Source: Anaerocolumna cellulosilytica
GTDB taxonomy: Bacteria > Bacillota > Clostridia > Lachnospirales > Lachnospiraceae
NCBI RefSeq assembly: GCF_014218335.1
Contig: NZ_AP023367.1
Coordinates: forward strand, 931,501 to 995,500
Reading direction: 5' to 3'
DNA: 64,000 nt
Positions within the stretch are counted from its first letter, which is position 1. Each line of letters starts with the position of its first letter. Made by a program: the position numbers and the translations under genes. Of this stretch, positions 43,031 through 52,001 are shown one piece after another. Under the pieces are notes generated by a model, which worked only from the letters and a program-made list of their open reading frames with translations, was not told the DNA's origin and made no database searches.

Positions 43031-44188
43031 ATGCTTAAATTAATGACGCCTGGCCCCACGCAGGTAAGAGAAAATGTAAGGCTTGCCAGAAGCAGAGAAT
43101 TTACCAATCCGGATTTGGATAGCCAGTTTTTTGACTTTTATAAGGATACTTGCTGTCTTTTAGGAAAGCTAATCGGCACAGCAAATCCGGTGTATATTCT
43201 TTCGGGAGAGGGAATTCTTGCTCTGGAAGCCGCTTGTGCGTCCTTAACAGAGGTGGGCGATAAAGTCCTAGTCCTTAATAATGGCGTATTTGGTGAGGGT
43301 TTTGCGGATTTTGTCAGAATTTATGGTGGTGAGCCTGTCCTTTATAATGCAGATTTCAGACAGGAAATTAAGATAGATAAGCTGTCAGAATTTCTAAAAG
43401 AAAATCATGATTTTAAATATGCTACGTTGGTACAGTGTGATACACCAAGCGGTGTCTTAAACAATGTGAACGAAATCGGTTCCTTGTTAAAGGAGTATGG
43501 AATTCTTACTGTGGTGGATGCAGTTTCATCTATGTTTGGTGAAGAATTAAAGGTGGATGAAAGCTGCATTGATATTGCCTGCGGCGGTTCTCAGAAGGTA
43601 TTATCCGCACCTCCGGGCGTATGCTTTGTATCCGTTAGTAAGGAGGCATTGACATGTATGAAGGAGCGAAAAACCCCCATAGCTTCCTATTATGGAAATC
43701 TGCTTAATTTTACCTGTTATTATGAAAAGCAATGGTTCCCTTATACAATGCCTATCAGTGATATTTACGGAATCAGTGAGGCACTTCGTAATGTAGCTGA
43801 GGATAAGGATATTATAATGCGCCATAAGATGATTGCCGAAGGAGTGCGCCATGCAGTCAGGCAGGGGGGGTTATCTCTTTACATCAAAAAAGGCTTCTCC
43901 AATACGGTTACTGCAATAGAAGTTCCGGAGGGTATTAAGGCAGAAACGGTTGTAAATCGTATGAAAGATAAATACCACATCCTGATAGCTGGCAGTATCG
44001 GTTCTATGTCCGGTAAGGTTATACGTATCGGACATATGGGTGAAAATGCAAATTATGAGGATGTGGCAAAAACTTTAAAAGCATTAACAGCGGTCCTTCT
44101 AGAACAGGGAATTCCTGTAAAGACTGACTTGGAAGAGGCCTTTCTCGAATATGTGAAATTAAAGTCCCAACCATTCCTCTTTTCCTAA
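43031..44188 (+). CDS. Class V aminotransferase (alanine-glyoxylate type)
   Basis: 385 residues, AGGAGGAAA upstream. PLP enzyme of the serine-pyruvate/alanine-glyoxylate group: MTPGPTQV start, SGEGILALEAACAS cofactor loop, CDTPSGVLNNV, VVDAVSSMFGEE (PLP-pyridine Asp) and the Schiff-base Lys in GGSQKVLSAPPG. Probably interconverts alanine or serine with glyoxylate/pyruvate, or acts on phosphonate-type substrates. Its last 30 nt overlap the 3' end of argC on the other strand. Confidence 0.9.
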   Translation: MLKLMTPGPTQVRENVRLARSREFTNPDLDSQFFDFYKDTCCLLGKLIGTANPVYILSGEGILALEAACASLTEVGDKVLVLNNGVFGEGFADFVRIYGGEPVLYNADFRQEIKIDKLSEFLKENHDFKYATLVQCDTPSGVLNNVNEIGSLLKEYGILTVVDAVSSMFGEELKVDESCIDIACGGSQKVLSAPPGVCFVSVSKEALTCMKERKTPIASYYGNLLNFTCYYEKQWFPYTMPISDIYGISEALRNVAEDKDIIMRHKMIAEGVRHAVRQGGLSLYIKKGFSNTVTAIEVPEGIKAETVVNRMKDKYHILIAGSIGSMSGKVIRIGHMGENANYEDVAKTLKALTAVLLEQGIPVKTDLEEAFLEYVKLKSQPFLFS

Positions 44189-45106
44189 AAGCAGGTTCAT
44201 ATTCTGTATAGCCGCACCCGAGGAACCTTTTCCAAGGTTATCAAAACGAGATACAACTAAAGTTTGTTCGTCATTGCCAAAGACAAATAGTTGAAGCTTA
44301 TTAGAATCATTACATTGGACGCTGTTTAAAAAGCCCTCAAAAAGATAGGAGGAGGAATCATAAGGAATTACCTCAATAAAAGGTTCTCCCATATAATAGT
44401 TAGCTAGAAATGCCTGAACTTCTTTTGCGGATAAAGGCTTTTTCATATATGATTTTAATAGTGGTACAGCTACTAACATGCCCTTATAAAAATTACTTAC
44501 TACAGGGGTAAATAAAGGAGGACTTGTTAAGCCTGATACTTTCTGCATTTCTGGTAAATGCTTATGATTCAGTCCTAAAGAATAAAAGTTTGGACTTTTT
44601 AAGGCAGTACTATCCGTATCTGTTTCTTCATATTTAGCAATTAAATTTTTTCCTCCGCCACTATAACCGGTAATAGAGTGAGCCGTTACAGGGTAGTCTT
44701 TTGCAAGAATACCTTCTTTTGTTAAAGGATGCACTGCCACATTAAAGCCGGTAGCATGGCAGCCCGGTACGGAGATTCTTTTGGAAGCTTTAATTGCTTC
44801 TCTATATTCCTTACCAAGTTCAGGAAGACCATATGCCCAGTCAGGATTAGTGCGGTGGGCGGTACTTGCATCAATAATTTTTGTATGTTCATTGGTTACC
44901 ATTGCCACTGATTCTTTGGCGGCAGCATCCGGTAAACAGAGAAAAACAATGTCCGCTTTATTTAAAAAATTCTTTCTAGTATTCGTATCCTTTCTTTTCT
45001 CCGGGTCTATTTTTAATAGCTCTATATCATCTCTAATTTTTAATCTGTCATTAATCAAAAGGCCGGTAGTTCCTTCTTGTCCGTCCACATATACTTTATA
45101 TTTCAT
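44159..45106 (-). CDS. argC: N-acetyl-gamma-glutamyl-phosphate reductase, type 2
   Basis: 315 residues, with GGAGCT upstream of ATG 45106. Third step of arginine synthesis. N-terminal NADPH domain with VDGQEGTTGLLINDRL; catalytic Cys in SVPGCHATGFNVAV; YSGGGK and CLPDAAAKE segments typical of the short (ArgC2) form. No other arg genes are adjacent, so it is an isolated member of the pathway. A promoter and a ~200-nt structured leader precede it, suggesting RNA-level control. Confidence 0.93.
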   Translation of the reverse strand: MKYKVYVDGQEGTTGLLINDRLKIRDDIELLKIDPEKRKDTNTRKNFLNKADIVFLCLPDAAAKESVAMVTNEHTKIIDASTAHRTNPDWAYGLPELGKEYREAIKASKRISVPGCHATGFNVAVHPLTKEGILAKDYPVTAHSITGYSGGGKNLIAKYEETDTDSTALKSPNFYSLGLNHKHLPEMQKVSGLTSPPLFTPVVSNFYKGMLVAVPLLKSYMKKPLSAKEVQAFLANYYMGEPFIEVIPYDSSSYLFEGFLNSVQCNDSNKLQLFVFGNDEQTLVVSRFDNLGKGSSGAAIQNMNLLLGKEEWLGL

Positions 45107-45309
45107 CTTTAGCTCCTATCTGCGACGGTAAGTCGCGTACGAATAAAGGGGTTGAATTTCTTTAATTCAACCATACACCCATTGCATATAGCAGGTTTGC
45201 CTGCGATACGGTAAGTCGCACCGAATAAAGAGATCGATTTCATTTATACACTCTTTTAACTGAAAGGAATGATACAAATGACGAATAGTACTTATTATTA
45301 TTAAAAACT
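45107..45309 (-). promoter_or_regulatory. Structured 5' leader of argC
   Basis: Transcribed leader of about 200 nt. It contains two direct copies of a 30-nt unit, CTGCGA(TA)CGGTAAGTCGC followed by CGAATAAAG on the plus strand (45120-45149 and 45201-45230), each able to form a GCGA/TCGC hairpin. Between them is a perfect 9-bp stem, GGTTGAATT (45150-45158) and AATTCAACC (45164-45172). No T-box GGTGG-ACC-GCG element is seen. It may be a riboswitch-like or attenuator leader of unknown class. Confidence 0.5.
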
Positions 45310-45316
45310 ATGTATA

Positions 45317-45345
45317 ATTATACGTCTTTTTATAGGAAGTGTCAA
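45317..45345 (-). promoter_or_regulatory. argC promoter
   Basis: Minus strand consensus TTGACA (45345-45340), 17-nt spacer, TATAAT (45322-45317). Perfect matches to both sigma-A boxes. Confidence 0.85.
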
Positions 45346-45390
45346 TGATATATTCTATCAAAACCGGGAAGGTTTTTCTTTCAGAAAGGA

Positions 45391-45419
45391 TTGAATCATT
45401 CTTTTAAAGAGAGTACAAT
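45391..45419 (+). promoter_or_regulatory. Promoter of the HD-GYP gene
   Basis: TTGAAT (45391-45396), 17-nt spacer, TACAAT (45414-45419), about 90 nt upstream of the start codon. Confidence 0.6.
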
Positions 45420-45512
45420 AGTACTAAGCTTCTAGTTAACAGCAGATAAGATTCGCATCGGATCTAAGTAAAGTATAGTAATGGGCATCTGAGGAAAGGC
45501 TAGGTAGGGTCT

Positions 45513-46136
45513 ATGAGTGCAGAGAACGACAGAATATATGATTTTATTGATTATCATGAAATTATTGAGTGTATAACAGGGGCACTGGATGCAAAAGATC
45601 CTTATACAGGGAATCATTCCCTGCGTGTTAGTGAGATGGCGCAGCGTATATGTGAAATGATTGGATTAAAATTACATGATATAGAAGAAATACATATAGC
45701 GGCACATCTTCATGATATTGGAAAAATTGGTATCCCTGATGTCATCTTACATAAAGAGGGGCCTTTAACGGCACAAGAGTGGGAAATTATGAAGAGGCAC
45801 CCAAAGATTGGTTCTGATATTATCAGCAAATCAAAGCGGATGCTAAGAATCGGTGAAATCGTATTATATCATCATGAGCGGTATGACGGAAAAGGGTATC
45901 CGCATGGCATCTGTGCCAATGAAATACCGGTTGGTTCGAGAATTATAGCTATTTGTGATTCCATTGATGCCATGTCAACAAAAAGAAGCTATCGGCAGGA
46001 ATTGACTATGGAACAGTGTTATATAGAAATAGAAAGAAATTTGGGGGCTATGTATGACCCATATATCGGTAGATATGTACTGGAACATTGGGAAGAATTA
46101 ATGCAGGTAAAAAACAGAATCCGAGCAAAACAGTAA
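45513..46136 (+). CDS. HD-GYP domain protein
   Basis: 207 residues forming a stand-alone HD-GYP domain: GNHSLRVSEMAQRIC (first His), HLHDIGKIGIPDVIL (HD motif), HHERYDGKGYPHG (the HHExxDGxGYP signature) and CDSIDAMSTKRSYR. These enzymes hydrolyse cyclic-di-GMP or act on related nucleotides with a bimetal centre. No receiver or sensor domain is attached, so activity may be constitutive or depend on a partner. Monocistronic. Confidence 0.93.
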   Translation: MSAENDRIYDFIDYHEIIECITGALDAKDPYTGNHSLRVSEMAQRICEMIGLKLHDIEEIHIAAHLHDIGKIGIPDVILHKEGPLTAQEWEIMKRHPKIGSDIISKSKRMLRIGEIVLYHHERYDGKGYPHGICANEIPVGSRIIAICDSIDAMSTKRSYRQELTMEQCYIEIERNLGAMYDPYIGRYVLEHWEELMQVKNRIRAKQ

Positions 46137-46378
46137 ACATGCGTATGTATGTTATTGAGTTAGTACATAAAGTAAGATGTCAATTAGATAGTACATCGGT
46201 ATCCATATTCCGCAAGTATTTAATAAAGGCTGAAGAAACAGCAGAAAATACCTTTTAATATACGGAGTAATAGTATGGTGAAAGAAAATTTGTATGGAAA
46301 GGAAGCCGCAGTAACTTCTTTCAACCAGTAAGCGGCAGCAGCTATTAAAATATAGTTGTATAGACAGGATAACAGAAT

Positions 46379-47491
46379 ATGATTAATAAAGAAAGATTAG
46401 TACAAGAATTTTGTAAATTGGTATCAATTGATGCCTCCTCATTTGAAGAAAGAGAGATGGCAGATGTTTTAACTGGATATTTAAAAGAACTGGGCTTTAC
46501 AGTTACGGAGGATAAGGCAGGTGCGCATTATCAGGGAAATGCCGGTAATCTTTATGGTTTTTTGCAAGGAGAACTAAAAGGAGAACCATTGCTGTTCTCT
46601 GCACACATGGATACTGTAGAACCTGGAAAAAATAAGAAAGCAGTTGTACATGAGGATGGAAGAATCACTAGTGATGGTACAACTGTGTTAGGATCTGATG
46701 ACATATCCGGACTTGTAGCTATCCTAGAAGCAGTCAGAAGTTTAAAAGAGCATGGGATACCTCACCGTAGCATAGAAGTTTTATTCCCTATAGCAGAGGA
46801 ACTATATTTAAAAGGCAGTGAAGTATATGATTTTACGCAGATAAAGGCAAAAGAGGCATATGTTCTGGATTTAAGCGGTCCGGTAGGAACGGCAGCTTTA
46901 ACGGCACCGACAGTTGTTTCTATAACCGCTGTTTTTAAAGGTAAGGCAGCTCATGCAGGGTTTGCCCCCGAACAGGGCATACATGCCATTGGAGCATGTG
47001 CTAAGGCTATATCCGGCATAAAACAGGGCAGAATTGATGAAGGGACAACCGTTAATATTGGAACCATTGAGGGAGGGCTTTCAAGAAATATTGTTCCTGA
47101 GCTTTGCACTGTAAAAGGGGAAGTAAGAAGCTTAAGTCATGAGAAGTGCTTACAGGAAACAAAAAAAATTCAGGAAATCTTTAAACAAGCAGCCGATAGC
47201 TTTGGTGCGGAGCTTAAATTTGAGACCTCCTTTGGGTGCATCGCTTATGAAATAGAAAAGGAACATCCGGTAGTGAAAAGGTACCAGAAAGTCTGCGATG
47301 AACTTCATATTCCGGTTACTTATATAGATACCTTTGGAGGAAGCGATAATAATAATTTTGTAAGAAATAAAATTACAGGAATTGTAATAGCATGTGGGAT
47401 GAATGACGTACATTCGACCAAGGAATATACCCATGTTGATGAATTGGAGCGTTGTGCTGATATTGTATTAAAACTTTTAACAGAACAATAA
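46379..47491 (+). CDS. M20-family peptidase (peptidase T-like)
   Basis: 370 residues; AGGAT before ATG is a modest ribosome site. Zinc aminopeptidase fold: SAHMDTVEPG (metal His/Asp), LGSDDISGL (bridging Asp), FPIAEELYLKGS (catalytic Glu-Glu), and a late HSTKEY His. A dimerisation lid domain is inserted at about 180-290. Belongs to the PepT2/tripeptidase-like group (~370 residues) that removes residues from short peptides in the cytoplasm. Followed by a hairpin at 47555-47585. Confidence 0.9.
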   Translation: MINKERLVQEFCKLVSIDASSFEEREMADVLTGYLKELGFTVTEDKAGAHYQGNAGNLYGFLQGELKGEPLLFSAHMDTVEPGKNKKAVVHEDGRITSDGTTVLGSDDISGLVAILEAVRSLKEHGIPHRSIEVLFPIAEELYLKGSEVYDFTQIKAKEAYVLDLSGPVGTAALTAPTVVSITAVFKGKAAHAGFAPEQGIHAIGACAKAISGIKQGRIDEGTTVNIGTIEGGLSRNIVPELCTVKGEVRSLSHEKCLQETKKIQEIFKQAADSFGAELKFETSFGCIAYEIEKEHPVVKRYQKVCDELHIPVTYIDTFGGSDNNNFVRNKITGIVIACGMNDVHSTKEYTHVDELERCADIVLKLLTEQ

Positions 47492-47554
47492 ACCAAACAA
47501 CATTAAATAAGTAAGGGGATTAGTGTGAAAATAAATACCATTCTCACGTAAGAA

Positions 47555-47585
47555 TCTATGTCTGCGAACAAGTCGCAGACATAGA
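47555..47585. terminator. Hairpin between the M20 peptidase and Lrp genes
   Basis: Perfect 13-bp stem, TCTATGTCTGCGA (47555-47567) and TCGCAGACATAGA (47573-47585), loop ACAAG. It lies between convergent genes. The T-rich tail is short (CCTTTTATG), so it may terminate weakly or just protect mRNA ends. Confidence 0.7.
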
Positions 47586-47616
47586 ATACCTTTTATGTTC
47601 AAATGCTAAAAAAAGA

Positions 47617-48093
47617 CTAAATGGAACCATTACTTTGCAGAGTGGAAGCATCTGTCTCAGCAAGGGTTTGTATTCCTCTATGTTCAACGGCAGTAGAGAA
47701 AACAATCTGGGTACTGGTTCTTCCAAACTTTTGAATCTGTCCGATAAAGGAGTCAAGTTCCATAGTACTTGGAAATGCTACTTTAAGGAGCATAGCGTAA
47801 TGTCCTGTAACACAATTACATTCAAGAACATTTGGACAGGATTTTATAAAAGGATAAAATTCTGTCTTCTGGTAAGGTTCTACTTCCAGATTTATAAAGG
47901 CTGTGATATGATAGCCTAATTTCAACCAGTTAACCTCGGCATGGTACCCCTTGATAATGCCGTCTTTTTCAAGTTTCGAAATTCTTGCTGCAACTGCCGG
48001 TGAAGATAAGAAAACCTGATCGGCAATAATTTTTAATGGGGTTCTGGCATTTTTTTGCAAAATTGTTAGGATTTGTTCATCCACATGGTCCAT
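47617..48093 (-). CDS. Lrp/AsnC-family transcriptional regulator
   Basis: 158 residues. N-terminal winged HTH (VDEQILTILQKNARTPLKII, LSSPAVAARISKLEKDGIIK) followed by a RAM/AsnC effector domain (about 65-145: AFINLEVEP, VLECNCVTGHYAMLLKV). Such proteins bind amino acids and regulate amino-acid genes. The promoter faces the aspA gene, so the adjacent aspartase is a plausible target (inference). Confidence 0.92.
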   Translation of the reverse strand: MDHVDEQILTILQKNARTPLKIIADQVFLSSPAVAARISKLEKDGIIKGYHAEVNWLKLGYHITAFINLEVEPYQKTEFYPFIKSCPNVLECNCVTGHYAMLLKVAFPSTMELDSFIGQIQKFGRTSTQIVFSTAVEHRGIQTLAETDASTLQSNGSI

Positions 48094-48132
48094 ATATGTA
48101 CCTGCTTTCTTAAGTCAGTTATTATCCTTAAC

Positions 48133-48161
48133 ATTATAAATTATTAATGGGCCGATTTCAA
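48133..48161 (-). promoter_or_regulatory. Promoter of the Lrp-type gene
   Basis: Minus strand TTGAAA (48161-48156), 17-nt spacer, TATAAT (48138-48133), about 40 nt before the start codon. Confidence 0.75.
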
Positions 48162-48616
48162 GTATCTCCTGTAGAAAACAAAATATAATAAAGTGGATTC
48201 TATAACCTGATAAAATTCCAGCAAAAGTCAAATATTCTCATTTATAAAGGCTCCTTTCTCAATTGACAATGTTCGATAAAATCCATGAAAATGTTTTGCC
48301 GGGTTGACTTTATACCGCAGGAATTGACACATGGATGTATGGCTGTAAGTTGTAAATAAAAAAATTAAGAGAAGACAGTGTAACTTTATGATTTTTAAAG
48401 TGAAAAGGTAATAAATTATAATTATTTACGTAATATATTTTACCCTGTTTACGAATGCCTGAAAAAGTGCTATTCTCATATCCGAGCTAACATTAAATAG
48501 TGACTCAAATATATTTCACTTGCATGCGTTCCAATATCAATACATTCAATTGATTACCATCAAATAATGTATTAAGCTAAAATATCAGAGATGCATGACA
48601 GAAATAAAGGAAAGGC
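48162..48616 (+). other. Intergenic region upstream of aspA
   Basis: About 450 nt with no gene. Several TTGACA/TTGACT-like hexamers occur (near 48263, 48304 and 48324), but none is followed by a good -10 at the right distance. The region separates divergent Lrp and aspA genes, so it should hold the aspA promoter and possible Lrp sites; I cannot fix them. Confidence 0.5.
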
Positions 48617-50041
48617 GTGGATGCAATGAAGACGAGAATAGAAGCTGATTCAATGGGGGATTTGGCAGTTCCGGTTAATGCATATTATGGTGTGCAGAGT
48701 TTCAGGGCAAGAAAGAATTTTAATATTACAGGACGTTATCTAAATCCTATGTTTGTATCCAATTTAATTCGAATAAAAAAAGCAGCAGCAATTACAAATC
48801 AGGCTGCTGGAACTTTAGATACAGTTAGAGCTAGAGCAATCCAGGCTGCCTGTGATGAAATACTTGACGGAAAGCTGATAAAAGAATTTATTGTAGATTC
48901 CATCCAAGGAGGAGCCGGTACTTCTGCTAATATGAATGCTAATGAAGTAATTGCGAATCGTGCAATTGAGTTGTTAGGCGGCAGAAAAGGAGATTACTCT
49001 CTTGTTCACCCCAACGACCATGTCAATATGGCTCAATCTACCAACGATGTTATTCCAAGTGCAGGTAAGCTGACGGTACTGGAGTTGCTCACTCTGCTAC
49101 TTAAGGAATTAAAGCGTCTTCAATCTACATTGTCTGATAAATCCAAAGAATTTGACCATATATTAAAAATAGGAAGAACTCAATTACAAGATGCGGTACC
49201 AATGCGTCTTGGACAGTCCTTTTCTGCCTATGCCGCCGTAATTGCAAGAGACATAAAGCGGCTTGAGAGGGCAAAAGAAGATATGTTATCTTTAAACATG
49301 GGTGCAACTGCCATAGGAACCGGCATTAACGCATCTCCTTACTACCGGATGCATATTGTTACGGTCATCAATGAAGTATGTGGCACTAATTGTGAGCAGT
49401 CGGAAGATTTATTTGATGCTACCCAGAATTTAGATGGTTTTGTTCATATATCTGCCATGTTAAAAGTATGCGTTGTGAATCTGTCTAAAATCTGCAATGA
49501 TTTAAGATTGCTTTCTGCCGGACCTAGAGCCGGTTTTTATGAAATTAATCTACCTGCTATGCAAAATGGATCCTCTATTATGCCGGGTAAAGTGAATCCC
49601 GTTATTCCTGAGGTAGTAAATCAAGTTGCTTTTGAGGTAATTGGAAATGATATGACAATTACAATGGCGGCAGAAGCCGGACAATTAGAATTAAATGCGT
49701 TCGAACCGGTGCTATTTTACAATCTCTTTGAATCATTGGAAAGCTTAAAAGGTGCGGTAATTACCTTAAGAGATAACTGTGTTTCTGGAATTACAGCTAA
49801 TGAAGAACGTTGTCAGGAGCTACTAAATAAAAGTGTAGGAATATCTACTGCACTATGCCCTTTTATAGGTTACCAAAAGGCGGCAGAACTTGCTAAAAAA
49901 TCTCTGGCAACCGGAAAAAATTTAAAAGAATTAGTACTAGAGGAGAAACTGCTGACCAAGGAACAACTTGATGTTATCTTAAATCCCTATACCATGACGG
50001 AACCTAGCAAGTTTGTGGGAAAGATGATGGTTAACTCATAA
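48617..50041 (+). CDS. aspA: Aspartate ammonia-lyase (aspartase)
   Basis: 474 residues from GTG 48617; ATG 48626 is also in frame and each has an AAAGG 6-10 nt upstream. Converts aspartate to fumarate and ammonia. Fumarase/aspartase fold with conserved blocks GGAGTSANMNANEVIANRA, HPNDHVNMAQSTNDVIP, GRTQLQDAVPM and the signature loop GSSIMPGKVNPVIPE. Length and motifs match aspartase rather than fumarase. Monocistronic, with a terminator at 50183-50234. Confidence 0.95.
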   Translation: MDAMKTRIEADSMGDLAVPVNAYYGVQSFRARKNFNITGRYLNPMFVSNLIRIKKAAAITNQAAGTLDTVRARAIQAACDEILDGKLIKEFIVDSIQGGAGTSANMNANEVIANRAIELLGGRKGDYSLVHPNDHVNMAQSTNDVIPSAGKLTVLELLTLLLKELKRLQSTLSDKSKEFDHILKIGRTQLQDAVPMRLGQSFSAYAAVIARDIKRLERAKEDMLSLNMGATAIGTGINASPYYRMHIVTVINEVCGTNCEQSEDLFDATQNLDGFVHISAMLKVCVVNLSKICNDLRLLSAGPRAGFYEINLPAMQNGSSIMPGKVNPVIPEVVNQVAFEVIGNDMTITMAAEAGQLELNAFEPVLFYNLFESLESLKGAVITLRDNCVSGITANEERCQELLNKSVGISTALCPFIGYQKAAELAKKSLATGKNLKELVLEEKLLTKEQLDVILNPYTMTEPSKFVGKMMVNS

Positions 50042-50169
50042 ACCTTGATAGTTCAACTAAGTTTGTCAGTTCTGATGGTTTACGGCTTTATTTATAGATT
50101 CATTTAAATTATATTGATTCAAATAAAAAATTATTGAGATTTTAATACCTATAATAATAATCGGATATG

Positions 50170-50430
50170 CTATGACAGCTTAAAAATGATATAACCCAGG
50201 GCAATGCCATAAACTGGATTTATATCATTTTTTTGTATTAAATACCAAGCATCCTTTTCATCTTTAACTTTTCTATAGAATAAATGCAGTCACCCATGTA
50301 ATCCTATTAATACAGATGTTATTAAACTTGCTTTATAACGTAATTCAGCTTTTGTTTGAAGAATCTTTAGAATTTCTTTCGTTTTATCTAATGCAGATAT
50401 TTTATTTTCCGGTCTATAATAAAGCTCATG
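50170..50430 (-). pseudogene. Possible remnant of an unknown gene
   Basis: On the minus strand one frame reads about 86 codons with a single internal TGA (50290-50292) and ends in TAG. Protein-like segments include ELYYRPENKISALDKTKEIL, KAELRYKASLITSVLIGLHG, then after the stop LFYRKVKDEKDAWYLIQK. No family recognised and no 5' end or ribosome site. It overlaps the aspA terminator. It may be a decayed gene or chance. Confidence 0.3.
50183..50234 (+). terminator. Terminator downstream of aspA
   Basis: AAAATGATATAACCCAG (50183-50199) pairs with CTGG-AT-TTATATCATTTT (50214-50231) with a small internal loop, ending in a T7 run. It lies about 140 nt after the aspA stop. Confidence 0.8.
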
Positions 50431-50533
50431 AAAATTAAGGAGAAAAAAACGGGAGCTTCTGGATAGTATGTAAAAAACGTAAGAAAGGATTCATATAGAA
50501 TAGGGAACATAAATATGAAAATACGAGCGCAAA

Positions 50534-50596
50534 GTGAAATAAAAAAACAATTTCACACCAATAATTTGAGCGGTATCGCAAGCAAGCTTGCGATAC
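50534..50596 (+). repeat. Two consecutive hairpins before the DedA gene
   Basis: GTGAAAT/ATTTCAC (50534-50540 and 50550-50556), then a near-perfect palindrome GTATCGCAAGC-AA-GCTTGCGATAC (50573-50596), 30 nt before the DedA start. The second recalls other TGCGA/TCGCA palindromes in the window (45120-45220, 47560-47580). It could be a leader structure. Confidence 0.55.
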
Positions 50597-50626
50597 GCAT
50601 GGGAGCAGGAAAGAGGAAAAGGTTAC

Positions 50627-51136
50627 ATGGACATACAGACTTTGTCAGGGTACTTTCATCAGTACGGTATCCTTGTTATATTCATCATCGTTTTTTTAGA
50701 ATACCTAAATATGCCTGGGTTTCCAGCAGGGATAATTATGCCGTTAACAGGCGTATGGGCCTACCAGGGAAGCATTGGATTTATACCTGCCTTTTTACTG
50801 TCGGTACTGGCTGGACTTTGTGGAAGCTGGGCTCTGTACTTATTAGGTCTCTACGGCGGTGAAATCATTCTAAATAAATATACAAAAAAATTTCCAAAGC
50901 ATCAGCCCATTATTAACCGGGCATTCGATTACATTAGAAAGAAGGGATATCTTGCTGTTTTTTTAGGAAAGCTCATTCCAATGATAAGAACTATCATATC
51001 CATTCCTGCGGGTGTACTAAGGTTAAATTTCTTATACTATACGATTTATTCGGCCTTAGGGATTGCTATATGGAATCTGGTGTTTATCGGAGCAGGTTAT
51101 ATTTTTGGGGAAGCAGTGTTTCAAATGTTTTCATAA
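50627..51136 (+). CDS. DedA-family membrane protein
   Basis: 169 residues from ATG 50627 (GAGGAAAAGG upstream); upstream in-frame residues are not natural. SNARE-associated/DedA (VTT) domain: re-entrant segment FLEYLNMPGFPAGIIMP, LGLYGGE, and the conserved FLGKLIPMIRTIISIPAG (F-x-(G/R)-x-x-P-x-x-R) near residue 120, with four to five membrane segments. DedA proteins flip lipid carriers or phospholipids between membrane leaflets. Somewhat shorter than the usual ~200 residues. Confidence 0.9.
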   Translation: MDIQTLSGYFHQYGILVIFIIVFLEYLNMPGFPAGIIMPLTGVWAYQGSIGFIPAFLLSVLAGLCGSWALYLLGLYGGEIILNKYTKKFPKHQPIINRAFDYIRKKGYLAVFLGKLIPMIRTIISIPAGVLRLNFLYYTIYSALGIAIWNLVFIGAGYIFGEAVFQMFS

Positions 51137-51179
51137 GGTAATTTTATTGCTCATGGACATAAAAGATTAAAATAACCAA

Positions 51180-51207
51180 TTACCTTATGCGGAATATGGT
51201 GTATAAT
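51180..51207 (+). promoter_or_regulatory. Promoter of the OmpR-type two-component operon
   Basis: TTACCT (51180-51185), 16-nt spacer, TATAAT (51202-51207). The ~90-nt leader contains a small GTGC-AAATG-GCAC hairpin at about 51229-51241. Confidence 0.6.
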
Positions 51208-51299
51208 GTTAAAAAAACAGAGTAGTCGTGCAAATGGCACGCCCATAGGATTGGGTCTATCCAAAGGTATAGGTGTGCTAAGTACAGACGGGGGGTATT

Positions 51300-52001
51300 A
51301 TGGAGTCCTATAGTGTATTAATTGTAGAGGATGACAGGGAAATATTAGAGGGTATCGGAATTTATCTTAAGAATCAAGGCTATAAGGTTTTTAAAGCTTC
51401 CAATGGAGTGGAGGGTTTGGAGATTATAGAAAATGAGGTCATTCATCTGGCAATTGTAGATGTTATGATGCCTCGTATGGACGGTCTTACAATGACAATG
51501 AAATTACGGGAAAGATTTGAATTTCCGGTAATTATGCTCACAGCAAAATCTGAGGAAATTGATAAGGTTACAGGGCTAAATATCGGTGCAGATGACTATG
51601 TAACCAAACCGTTTACGCCAATGGAATTGTTAGCGCGGATTCATTCACAGCTTAGAAGATATTCCAAGTACCTAAATATACTTGAGAAAAAAGAGAGCGA
51701 CAATGTTTATGTCATCGGTGGTTTGGAATTGGATGAGAATACAGTGCAGGTTATGGTAGATGGGGAATTCGTAAAGGTTACACCCCTTGAATTTAAGATA
51801 TTAGCACTGCTTATGAAGAGTCCGGGCAGAGTATTTTCTGCTGAAGAAATATATGAAAGGGTCTGGAATGAACGCCCGGTTGGAACGGATACAATTATGG
51901 TGCATGTCCGTAATATAAGGGAAAAGATTGAAGTGAATCCTAAAGACCCAAAATATCTGAAAGTAGTATGGGGGGTTGGATACAAAATTGAAAAACAATA
52001 A
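51300..52001 (+). CDS. OmpR-family response regulator
   Basis: 233 residues, GGGGGG upstream. Receiver domain 1-120 with phosphorylatable Asp54 (LAIVDVMMPRMDG) and conserved Lys (DDYVTKPF). C-terminal winged helix (about 135-230; VKVTPLEFKILALLMKSPG, VGTDTIMVHVRNIREKIE, VWGVGYKIE). It acts with the overlapping kinase gene downstream. Confidence 0.95.
   Translation: MESYSVLIVEDDREILEGIGIYLKNQGYKVFKASNGVEGLEIIENEVIHLAIVDVMMPRMDGLTMTMKLRERFEFPVIMLTAKSEEIDKVTGLNIGADDYVTKPFTPMELLARIHSQLRRYSKYLNILEKKESDNVYVIGGLELDENTVQVMVDGEFVKVTPLEFKILALLMKSPGRVFSAEEIYERVWNERPVGTDTIMVHVRNIREKIEVNPKDPKYLKVVWGVGYKIEKQ

Noticed and set aside
45107-45309. T-box riboswitch before argC
   Set aside because: The conserved AGGGTGGNACCGCG element is absent on the minus strand of the leader.
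50515-50862. Basic 115-residue frame overlapping the DedA start
   Set aside because: Arg/Lys-rich out-of-frame reading of the hairpin leader and DedA gene, with no family features.
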